DNA of 11,001 bases from Ruminococcus sp. Lineage in GTDB: Bacteria > Bacillota_A > Clostridia > Oscillospirales > Acutalibacteraceae. The notes beneath the pieces are model-generated. The model was not told the origin of the DNA. It saw nothing but the letters and a program-made list of their open reading frames with translations, and did not search any database. Location of the stretch: contig JAFUPE010000074.1 in the NCBI GenBank assembly GCA_017481395.1, positions 1-11,001 of the forward strand, in the 5' to 3' direction. The position numbers and the translations under genes were made by a program. Positions 1 through 6,006 of this stretch are shown in pieces (the stretch's first letter is position 1; every line of letters begins with the position of its first letter).

Positions 1-1692
1 GCCTTCCTGTGTGGGATAGTTACCGCCGGAAACGTCTACATCCCAGATGTCAACAGGACGCTCATTGAAAACAGGCTCTGTATCCTCTGCATAGTAGATA
101 CAAGCAATACCTGTGGAGCCGATAGAACCTGTGAGCTGGCCTTCTACAACCTCAAACTCGTTGCCTGTGATAGAATCCTTATATGTACCATCAGCAAGAG
201 TATAAGACTTAAGGCTAACGTTCTTTGTAGTACCCTGGAGGTTAACAAGAGTTGCGCCTAAGCCGCCACGCTCAATCATAACAACCTTACTCTGGTTTGA
301 GTTGTACTCGGAAGCATCGCCGAAGTAGTTGTCAAACTGGTTAACAGCCTTAACCTCGGGAGCAGTCCATGATGTAAGGTTAGCATCACCGAGAGTGATG
401 TTTGCACAGATAGCTTCGATAGCTGCACGGTTTGCAACTGTTCTATCATCGGGACGTGCAAAGTAGATACCTGTAATTGTCTGGCGAGCTGCTGTAAGAG
501 CCCAGATTTTGTTTCTCTGCTGAACTGTTAAAGCAGATGTACCGCCGTCGATGTATGTATCGTGGGACTCATTCCACTGGATAACATTTTCCTTTGTGAA
601 GTTAACTGTTGTGGGGTCACAACCCTCAGCCTCTGACTGATAGTAAGGAATGGGGTTACCGCCGCCGTTTACAACAGCATCTTTAATACCCCAGTAAGAA
701 GAAGAGTCTGTAACGTCCATAAGCTCTGTATACTCGTAGAAAGGACGGCCGTCGCCGCACTTGTTGAGGATTTCGCCGTATGCGTAAAGCTCTTTTTCAG
801 GATAGTTAGCTCTGAGCTTGAGGAGTGTGTCGCTCCAGAAGTCGGAAGCAAAGAATGTGTCATGCTCGGTTTCGATATGCTTTGCAGCGTCAAAACGGAA
901 GCCGTCAGCACCTGCTTCAACAAGCTCTACAAAGTAATCGTAGATAGCGTCCTGAACAACCTGTGTCTCTGTAGCAAGGTCAGGAAGACCGGATGTACAA
1001 TGCTGAGTTAAGTCTTCTTCGATGTCATAATCAGAGTAACCATCCCAGTAGTTCTCTTTATAAGTCATATTAACCCAAGGGTCATGAAGAGCCTTGGCAT
1101 CAAGAATCTCTGTCTCGAACTCCCAAGCTCTGGGGTTAACGTGAGTCATGGGGTCTGTAGAGTCGTTATCATATACGCCTACGTGGTCGTCATCTGTACC
1201 GAAGTGGTTGATAACTGCGTCAACGATAACCTTAAGGCCTAACTCGTGAGCCTTGTCGCACATCTCAACAAACTCGGACTTAACGCCTAATGCGTTATCG
1301 GTAGACTCGTTAAGCTGGAAGCCGGCAGGCTGATAGAACATCCACCAACCGTTGGGAGCAATACCGTCGATAGCAGGCTCGCAAACCTTAACGCCCTTTG
1401 TAGGCATTTTAATCTCGTTGGGGGGAGAAACCTGGATTGTTGTAAAGCCCTGCTCTGCAAGTGTTTCCAGATTAGCAATGATGTTTGCGTAAGACCAGTT
1501 CCAAGCCTGAATAATCTTACCTTCGTTTACTGTGTCCTCAAGACCGTATTTGTTCTCGGGCTTGATGGATTCAAGCATTTTTTCGTACTCGTTGTACTCA
1601 CTAACGGCACCTGCATTAAAAAAACCGATGCAAGCACAGGAAGCAACTACTGCGAGAGCGAGAATGATGCTTAAAAGTTTCTTCGCTTTCAT
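1..1692 (-). CDS. Secreted GH13 alpha-amylase (AmyE-like), 3' end outside window
   Basis: Probable extracellular endo-alpha-1,4-glucanase acting on starch; 564 N-terminal residues are visible and the frame is open at the window edge. Residues 1-29 are a signal peptide (MKAKKLL, hydrophobic core, cleavage likely after NAGA). The (beta/alpha)8 catalytic domain follows from about residue 50, with the conserved GH13 regions in order: DAVINH (158-163), LPDL (236-239), FRFDAAKH (nucleophile D268), YGEIL (acid/base E307) and NESHDTY (transition-state stabiliser D378). The FRFDAAKH, YGEIL and ESHDTY wording resembles Bacillus AmyE (subfamily GH13_28). A C-terminal beta domain covers about residues 455-535. 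The last visible stretch looks like the start of a linker or further module, so starch-binding domains may follow. The ATG at 1692-1690 has a good GGAGGA site 7-8 bases upstream. Its own promoter and a hairpinned leader lie upstream. The hydrolase class is near certain; the exact product specificity is inferred. Confidence 0.95.
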   Translation of the reverse strand, partial: MKAKKLLSIILALAVVASCACIGFFNAGAVSEYNEYEKMLESIKPENKYGLEDTVNEGKIIQAWNWSYANIIANLETLAEQGFTTIQVSPPNEIKMPTKGVKVCEPAIDGIAPNGWWMFYQPAGFQLNESTDNALGVKSEFVEMCDKAHELGLKVIVDAVINHFGTDDDHVGVYDNDSTDPMTHVNPRAWEFETEILDAKALHDPWVNMTYKENYWDGYSDYDIEEDLTQHCTSGLPDLATETQVVQDAIYDYFVELVEAGADGFRFDAAKHIETEHDTFFASDFWSDTLLKLRANYPEKELYAYGEILNKCGDGRPFYEYTELMDVTDSSSYWGIKDAVVNGGGNPIPYYQSEAEGCDPTTVNFTKENVIQWNESHDTYIDGGTSALTVQQRNKIWALTAARQTITGIYFARPDDRTVANRAAIEAICANITLGDANLTSWTAPEVKAVNQFDNYFGDASEYNSNQSKVVMIERGGLGATLVNLQGTTKNVSLKSYTLADGTYKDSITGNEFEVVEGQLTGSIGSTGIACIYYAEDTEPVFNERPVDIWDVDVSGGNYPTQEG

Positions 1693-1728
1693 AAAATTTC
1701 CTCCGTTAAAAAAATAAAATCCGTACAT

Positions 1729-1764
1729 TGTCTGAAAAACAGACACGCCAACACACAGGTTGGC
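1729..1764 (-). promoter_or_regulatory. Two hairpins in the amylase 5' leader
   Basis: Two perfect 6-bp inverted repeats lie in tandem between the predicted start site and the ribosome site. In the mRNA, GCCAAC pairs with GTTGGC around a 6-base loop (1764-1747), and two bases later TGTCTG pairs with CAGACA around a 5-base loop of U residues (1745-1729). Neither is followed by a classical terminator U-tract before the AGGAGG region, although a U-rich run follows the second. They could stabilise the mRNA, control it, or act as DNA operator dyads; the sequence alone does not decide. Confidence 0.45.
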
Positions 1765-1777
1765 TTTATACAGATTA

Positions 1778-1806
1778 ATATTAGCACATATATAGTACAT
1801 TTTCTA
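1778..1806 (-). promoter_or_regulatory. Promoter of the alpha-amylase gene
   Basis: On the minus strand there is a -35-like TAGAAA (1806-1801), a 17-base spacer and a -10 TAATAT (1783-1778) preceded by TGC, which makes it an extended -10. Transcription should start near 1771, giving a leader of about 80 bases. The -35 is imperfect (4 of 6), which suits either the extended -10 or an activator. A-rich tracts on the minus strand lie directly upstream. Confidence 0.6.
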
Positions 1807-1810
1807 CCCC

Positions 1811-1831
1811 TTTTTTATACTTTTTTTATAC
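1811..1831 (-). promoter_or_regulatory. Phased A-tract repeat upstream of amylase promoter (UP-element-like)
   Basis: TTTTTTATAC occurs twice on the plus strand, at 1811-1820 and 1822-1831, a period of 11 bases or about one helical turn. Read from the amylase gene these are A-tracts at roughly -40 to -60, where alpha-CTD UP elements or intrinsic bends usually sit. A perfect 10-base palindrome, CTTTTAAAAG, follows at 1844-1853. Function is inferred from position and composition only. Confidence 0.35.
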
Positions 1832-1893
1832 TTTGCACAAAAACTTTTAAAAGCAGGATAAATAGTGACTATGGGGTGGCGATTTATTTAATG

Positions 1894-1922
1894 TTGAAAA
1901 ATGAAAATATATATGGTAGAAT
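1894..1922 (+). promoter_or_regulatory. Promoter of the zinc-ribbon membrane protein gene
   Basis: TTGAAA (1894-1899), a 17-base spacer and TAGAAT (1917-1922) form a strong sigma-A-type promoter. The predicted start near 1929 leaves a leader of only about 16 bases, with GGAGG at 1933-1937. It is divergent from the amylase promoter, with under 90 bases between the two -35 boxes. Confidence 0.7.
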
Positions 1923-1944
1923 TGACTTATTTGGAGGCGATTTT

Positions 1945-2328
1945 ATGAAAAAATGTCACTACTGCGGTAAAGATATTGATTACAGCCTGATGTACTGCTC
2001 TGACGAATGCGAAAACAAAGCAAACGTGTATCACCTCAACAGGCAAAAGTGGCGTATTCCTGTTAATATCGTATATATTGCAGGCACAATTTTGTTTGCT
2101 CTCGGGGTTTTCTTCTCTCCTCTATTTACATTCTGGGGACTTTTAGGCGTAGCGGTAGGCGGTATTTCTACCGGTGCTGTTACAATCGCTTTGCCCTCGC
2201 CTACCGAAGAAATGATTAGAAAACACAAAATGGTAAAGGCACAGAAAATTTTTAAAATTTTCGGCGGCATAATCGCGGCAGTCGGTGTTGCGGCATTAAT
2301 ATTGGCAATCGTTAAGCTCTGCAGTTAA
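1945..2328 (+). CDS. Small zinc-ribbon membrane protein of unknown function
   Basis: 127 residues. The N-terminus carries four cysteines in a C4-x2-C7-x10-C18-x3-C22 arrangement (CHYC ... CSDEC), which looks like a short treble-clef or zinc-ribbon finger. Basic residues at 33-37 are followed by hydrophobic segments at about 38-58, 61-83 and 104-124, with a charged stretch (TEEMIRKHKMVKAQK, 87-101) between the second and third. The finger is therefore probably cytoplasmic on a small integral membrane protein. The ATG at 1945 is chosen because GGAGG sits 7 bases upstream and the strong promoter would start near 1929; an in-frame GTG at 1876 lies upstream of that promoter and cannot be used from it. 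The gene is transcribed alone and ends in its own terminator. I do not recognise a named family and assign no function. Confidence 0.8.
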   Translation: MKKCHYCGKDIDYSLMYCSDECENKANVYHLNRQKWRIPVNIVYIAGTILFALGVFFSPLFTFWGLLGVAVGGISTGAVTIALPSPTEEMIRKHKMVKAQKIFKIFGGIIAAVGVAALILAIVKLCS

Positions 2329-2342
2329 TGCAGGGCTTTTTT
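2315..2342 (+). terminator. Intrinsic terminator overlapping the end of the zinc-ribbon gene
   Basis: AGCTCTGCA (2315-2323) pairs with TGCAGGGCT (2329-2337) over 9 bp, including one G-U pair, and is followed by six T residues. The loop GTTAA contains the TAA stop codon of the gene, so the last codons form the 5' arm. The G-U pair would be an A-C mismatch on the other strand, so it should act in the plus direction. Confidence 0.85.
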
Positions 2343-2404
2343 GTTATGCATATTTTAATTTTTACTGCAGATAATAGAGGTGAGAACAAAAAGGAGGTTA
2401 ATTT

Positions 2405-2632
2405 ATGCTTGACAGAATTGCATTGGCAATACTCATAATCGGCGGTATCAACTGGGGCAGCGTAGGTCTTTTTCAGTTTGACCTTGTTGCCTGGATTTTC
2501 GGCGGACAGAGTGCAATACTTAGCCGTATTGTTTACACCCTTGTAGCTCTTGCGGCACTTTGGTGTATTACTCTGCTTTTCAGAGAAAGAGACACCGCAG
2601 ACACTACAGAGTATTCGGAAACCACGGCGTAA
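2405..2632 (+). CDS. DUF378 (YuzA-type) small membrane protein
   Basis: 75 residues. The family signature GGINWGSVGLFQFDLVAW (13-30), rich in Gly, Trp and Phe, is clear and is followed by a second hydrophobic helix at about 39-60 (LSRIVYTLVALAALWC). This gives a two-helix inner-membrane protein with a short acidic, Thr-rich tail. The function of the family is unknown. The ATG has a textbook AAGGAGG site (2391-2397), 7 bases upstream. The preceding terminator suggests independent transcription: GATAAT at 2370-2375 is a plausible -10 box, but I see no convincing -35 at the right distance. The gene converges on acetate kinase and shares a bidirectional terminator with it. Confidence 0.85.
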   Translation: MLDRIALAILIIGGINWGSVGLFQFDLVAWIFGGQSAILSRIVYTLVALAALWCITLLFRERDTADTTEYSETTA

Positions 2633-2648
2633 TTACCAATAGATACAA

Positions 2649-2693
2649 AAACAGACTCAACCTATTTTTACTGGCTGAGTCTGTTTATATTTT
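2649..2693. terminator. Bidirectional terminator between DUF378 gene and ackA
   Basis: AAACAGACTCA (2649-2659) pairs perfectly with TGAGTCTGTTT (2676-2686), an 11-bp stem. Inside it, after a single mismatch, CC and GG can add two pairs. T-rich tracts follow on both strands (TTTATATTTT on plus, TTTTTGT on minus), which fits the convergent genes on either side. Confidence 0.9.
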
Positions 2694-2702
2694 AAGCTTT
2701 TA

Positions 2703-3905
2703 TTACTTTGCTTCAACCAAAGCCTTTGTATCTCTTGCGATAACAAGCTCTTCGTTGGTTGCAATTACATATACGGGAATAGATGAATCGTCTGCAGAAA
2801 TCTTAAAGTTAGCACCACGCTGGTTGTTTCTTTCGTCGCAAACCTTAATGCCTAAGCACTCAAGATACTCGCAAACCTTCTTTCTGAGGATAGGCTGATT
2901 TTCGCCAAGGCCTGCTGTAAAGGTCATACCGTCACAGCCACCCATTGCTACCCAGAAAGAGCCAATGTACTTTGCAATCTGATAATAAAGAATTTCGTGA
3001 GCAAGTGCCGCACGAGCATTGCCCTCGTTCTCAGCCTTAGTAACATCGCGGTCGTCTGTAGAAACGCCTGAGATACCCAAGAGGCCACTCTTCTTGTTAA
3101 GGAGGTCGCTCATCTCAGAGGGAGAAAGACCTTCCTTCTCCATAATAAACGTAACAACCGAGGGGTCAAGCGAGCCTGAACGTGAGCCCATCATAAAGCC
3201 ATCAAGAGGAGTAAGACCCATTGTTGTATCAATAACCTTGCCATTTTTAACAGCTGTAATAGAAGAGCCGTTGCCGATGTGGCAGGTAATAAGCTTAAGG
3301 TCCTTAATGTCCTTACCGATATTCTTTGAAAGCTCAGCGGATACATATCTGTGAGAAGTACCGTGGAAGCCGTAACGTCTTACCTTATACTTCTCGTAAA
3401 ACTCATAGGGTACGGGATAGATAAATGCTTTCTCGGGCATTGTTGAGTGGAAAGCTGTGTCAAATACTACAACCTCGGGAACCTTGTCGCCGAATACCTG
3501 CTGACAGCCGCGGATTGCCTGAACGTGACCTTTGTTATGTAAGGGTGCAAGGGGAATAAGGCTCTCTATGCCCTTTACAACGTCCTCGTCAACGATAACG
3601 GACTCTGAGAAAAGAGCACCGCCCTGAACGATACGGTGACCGATAGCGGAAACCTCGTCAAGATTATTAATAACGCCAACTTCGGCATCCATAAGGGCAT
3701 CCTTAACAAAGTTAAAGGCTGCTGTATGGTCGGGCATAAAGCCTTCCTTAGTCATTTCTCTGCCGTCTGCAGTTTTGTGGCCGATGAAAGAGCCCTCGCC
3801 GCCGATACGCTCGCAGTTACCCTTACAGAGCATCTGCTCATTGTCCATATCGAACAGCTGATATTTAAGAGAAGAGCTGCCTGCGTTGATAACAAGAATT
3901 TTCAT
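2703..3905 (-). CDS. ackA: Acetate kinase
   Basis: Cytosolic enzyme that converts acetyl phosphate and ADP to acetate and ATP, the ATP-yielding last step of acetate fermentation. It is full length for the family at 400 residues. It opens with MKILVINAGSSSLKYQLFD (N7), then shows HRIVQGG (R91), FDTAFHSTMP (D149), YGFHGTSHRYV (H181), CHIGNGSS, DGFMMGSRSGSLDP (R242), TAGLGENQP and ATNEELVIARDT (the catalytic Glu region near 385), all matching the ASKHA-fold acetate kinases. The ATG at 3905 has a TTGGAGGAAG site in front. It appears monocistronic: it has its own promoter and terminator, and phosphotransacetylase is not in the window. It is divergent from tmcAL, whose product consumes acetate. Confidence 0.98.
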   Translation of the reverse strand: MKILVINAGSSSLKYQLFDMDNEQMLCKGNCERIGGEGSFIGHKTADGREMTKEGFMPDHTAAFNFVKDALMDAEVGVINNLDEVSAIGHRIVQGGALFSESVIVDEDVVKGIESLIPLAPLHNKGHVQAIRGCQQVFGDKVPEVVVFDTAFHSTMPEKAFIYPVPYEFYEKYKVRRYGFHGTSHRYVSAELSKNIGKDIKDLKLITCHIGNGSSITAVKNGKVIDTTMGLTPLDGFMMGSRSGSLDPSVVTFIMEKEGLSPSEMSDLLNKKSGLLGISGVSTDDRDVTKAENEGNARAALAHEILYYQIAKYIGSFWVAMGGCDGMTFTAGLGENQPILRKKVCEYLECLGIKVCDERNNQRGANFKISADDSSIPVYVIATNEELVIARDTKALVEAK

Positions 3906-3919
3906 TATTCTTCCTCCAA

Positions 3920-3953
3920 TTGAATTGAAATACTTTTAAACATATAATATAAT
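3920..3953 (+). promoter_or_regulatory. Promoter(s) of the tmcAL operon, two registers offset by 5 bases
   Basis: TTGAAA (3925-3930), a 17-base spacer and a perfect TATAAT (3948-3953) point to a start near 3960. A second set in the same orientation is TTGAAT (3920-3925), 17 bases and TATAAT (3943-3948), shifted by exactly 5 bases. Both lie within the ackA leader region and overlap the ackA -10 box on the other strand. Confidence 0.75.
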
Positions 3954-3977
3954 AGTACAGTAAACGAAAAGTTTCAA
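3949..3977 (-). promoter_or_regulatory. Promoter of ackA
   Basis: On the minus strand TTGAAA (3977-3972), a 17-base spacer and TATTAT (3954-3949) give a strong promoter starting near 3942, with a leader of about 37 bases. Its -10 box occupies almost the same bases as the -10 box of the opposite-facing tmcAL promoter. Confidence 0.75.
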
Positions 3978-4005
3978 GCCTTTTTTTCATAAGGAGTGAG
4001 GATTT

Positions 4006-5163
4006 TTGAAGATATCTGCCGTAATTTGCGAATTTAACCCCTTTCATAACGGTCACAAATACCTGCTTGACGAAATCAGAAAGCAGGGCTACGACTGCAT
4101 TATCTGTATAATGAGTGGAAGCTTTACCCAAAGGGGCGACGTTGCCATTTTTGACAAATTCGAAAGAACAAGGGTAGCTCTTAAAAACGGAGCCGACCTT
4201 ATTATTGAGCTTCCGACGCCCTTTGCGGTAGCTTCAGCCGAACGTTTTGCCAAAGGCGGGGTGCAGATTATTAAAGCCACAGGCGTGGTTGACAAGGTGT
4301 TTTTCGGAAGCGAAGCTGCCGATAAAAAGCTCATCCAAAAGGCTTCGCAAGCAACCGAAAATCCGGAGGTTAATACTATATTAAATAATTATATGGATTG
4401 CGGCTGCTACTATCCCGCCGCCCTTGAAAATGCAGTAAAAAATGTTTTTGGAGCAGAAATTTCAGATGTTCTAAAAGAACCCAACAACACCCTCGGCGTT
4501 GAATATGTAAAAGAGCTTGACTCTTCAGGCATTGACTGGGATACAATCGGCCGTGTCGCAGTAGAGCACGACAGCAATACTTTCAAAGACAGCTTTGCCA
4601 GTGCGTCGCTTGTCAGAGAGATGATATTCAAAGGCGAAGATACTTCGCCGTTTACACCTATAAGCGATTTTTCAAATCCTGCTAAGCTTGAATTTGGCGA
4701 AAGAGCTGTGCTTTATAAGCTTAAAAATATGAGTCCCGATGAAATCTCATGCCTTCCCGATGTAACAGAGGGTCTCCATAACAGAATATACACGGCTGTA
4801 CGCAAGTGTAATTCTTTAGAAGAATTATTCAAAGAAATAAAAACAAAGCGTTACACCATGGCTCGCATACGTCGGATAATTATGTCCGCAATCCTCGGAA
4901 TTACCAAGGATTTGCAAACCCCCCCCATACCCTATTTAAGAGTTCTGGGTATGACAGAAACAGGCAAAGAGGCTTTGTCACAAATTTCTAAAAATACGCC
5001 TTTGCCCATTGTAACCGGCGTTGCATCTGCCCTTAAATCTTTAGACGAAAAAGCTAAGAAAATGCTTCTTTGTGATATACAAGCTACAGATATAAGAACG
5101 ATTTTTGAAAAAGAAATCAGCGAAAGCGGTGCCGACTTTTCGACTGCTATGCTTAAGGGGTGA
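4006..5163 (+). CDS. tmcAL: tRNA(Met) cytidine acetate ligase (YlbM-type)
   Basis: Cytosolic enzyme that activates acetate with ATP and acetylates the wobble cytidine (C34) of elongator tRNA-Met to N4-acetylcytidine. At 385 residues it has the family's usual length. The nucleotidyltransferase core opens with AVICEFNPFHNGH, including the H14-N15-G16-H17 nucleotide-binding motif, followed by MSGSFTQRGD (36-45), a stretch typical of the family. A tRNA-binding C-terminal part follows (RYTMARIRRI). The start is TTG at 4006: AAGGAGTG lies 7-8 bases upstream, an in-frame TGA at 3997-3999 rules out any upstream start, and the first internal ATG (residue 36) would remove the HNGH motif. It is the first gene of an operon with a HAD phosphatase 6 bases downstream and is divergent from ackA. 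The function is known for B. subtilis TmcAL and inferred here by motif match. Confidence 0.93.
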   Translation: MKISAVICEFNPFHNGHKYLLDEIRKQGYDCIICIMSGSFTQRGDVAIFDKFERTRVALKNGADLIIELPTPFAVASAERFAKGGVQIIKATGVVDKVFFGSEAADKKLIQKASQATENPEVNTILNNYMDCGCYYPAALENAVKNVFGAEISDVLKEPNNTLGVEYVKELDSSGIDWDTIGRVAVEHDSNTFKDSFASASLVREMIFKGEDTSPFTPISDFSNPAKLEFGERAVLYKLKNMSPDEISCLPDVTEGLHNRIYTAVRKCNSLEELFKEIKTKRYTMARIRRIIMSAILGITKDLQTPPIPYLRVLGMTETGKEALSQISKNTPLPIVTGVASALKSLDEKAKKMLLCDIQATDIRTIFEKEISESGADFSTAMLKG

Positions 5164-5169
5164 AGCTAC

Positions 5170-5979
5170 ATGAAAACCCTTTATCTATCCGACCTTGACG
5201 GTACGCTTTTAAGAAATAACGAGACTATATCAGACTTTACAGCCAAAACTGTAAATGAGCTTTCCAAAAAAGGGATTTGCTTTTCTTTTGCCACAGCACG
5301 CTCACTTGTCACAACCAAAAAGGTAACGGCAAAAATTACCAATTCCCTGCCTGTAGTTGTGTATAATGGTGCATTTATTATGGACAACGTCAGCGGCGAA
5401 ATTCTTTATTCAAATTACTTTGAAAGTAATGTTCAAGAGCTTTTTGAGGATATTAAATGCTATGGCGTTTTCCCTGTAGTGTATGCTTTTATTAATCATA
5501 CCGAAAAGCTCAGCTTTGTAGAAGGCAAAAGCTCAGAGGGTCAAAAACTTTACCTTAAAAGCCGCGAAGGAGACAAGCGGATTAATCCTGTTAAATCCTT
5601 TGAAGATTTGCTTAAGGGAGACAAGTTTTACATCACCTGCATTGACGACGAAGCAAAACTAAAACCTATCTACAATAAATACAAAGATGATTTTAACTGT
5701 CTTTATCAGAAAGACTACTATTCAGACTATTATTGGCTTGAAATTATGCCGAAAAATACTACAAAAGCTTTTGCGGCACTTAAGCTTAAAGAAATGCTTA
5801 GGTGTGACGAGCTTGTGGTTTTCGGTGATGAGATTAACGACATTGAGCTTTTTAAAATTGCCGACAAAGCCGTTGCTGTTGCAAACGCAAATCCCGAGCT
5901 TATACCCTTTGCTACAGATTTTACAGACAGTAACGAAAACGACGGAGTCGCAAAATTCATTATAAAAAACAGTCGCTGA
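5170..5979 (+). CDS. Cof-type HAD-IIB phosphatase
   Basis: Cytosolic magnesium-dependent phosphatase of 269 residues, the normal size for the Cof/YidA group, which act on sugar phosphates, nucleotides or cofactor precursors. All four HAD motifs are present: SDLDGTLL (nucleophile D8, D10), FATAR (T42), the lysine motif in PKNTTKAFAALK (K199) and FGDEINDIEL (219-227). The long insert between motifs II and III is the IIB cap. VYNGAF (64-69) is also typical of the group. The ATG lies 6 bases after the tmcAL stop and its ribosome site (AAGGGGTG) is within the tmcAL end, so the two are co-transcribed and probably coupled. The substrate cannot be told from sequence; the pairing with tmcAL does not by itself imply an RNA role. 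Confidence 0.9.
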   Translation: MKTLYLSDLDGTLLRNNETISDFTAKTVNELSKKGICFSFATARSLVTTKKVTAKITNSLPVVVYNGAFIMDNVSGEILYSNYFESNVQELFEDIKCYGVFPVVYAFINHTEKLSFVEGKSSEGQKLYLKSREGDKRINPVKSFEDLLKGDKFYITCIDDEAKLKPIYNKYKDDFNCLYQKDYYSDYYWLEIMPKNTTKAFAALKLKEMLRCDELVVFGDEINDIELFKIADKAVAVANANPELIPFATDFTDSNENDGVAKFIIKNSR

Positions 5980-6006
5980 GCTTAAACTCAACGACTGTTT
6001 TTATAT
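5967..6006. terminator. Bidirectional terminator overlapping the end of the HAD-IIB gene
   Basis: AAACAGTCG (5967-5975) pairs with CGACTGTTT (5992-6000). After one mismatch the stem continues with TGAG/CTCA around a CTTAAA loop. The HAD stop codon TGA (5977-5979) lies inside the stem. T-tracts occur on both sides (TTTTTATATTT on plus, TTTTTTATAAT on minus), so it can end both the plus operon and the opposing DUF4097 operon. Confidence 0.88.

Noticed and set aside
1876..1944. Longer N-terminus for the zinc-ribbon protein (GTG at 1876)
   Set aside because: It would precede the strong promoter at 1894-1922 and lacks a good ribosome site; ATG at 1945 has GGAGG at the right distance.
2370..2375. 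Promoter for the DUF378 gene based on GATAAT
   Set aside because: No acceptable -35 at 16-18 bases; kept only as a remark in the gene entry.
3960..3977. A CcpA cre-like site upstream of ackA (AGTAAACG...)
   Set aside because: Only the first half fits the consensus; the second half (AAAAGTTT) does not give the expected WCA end.
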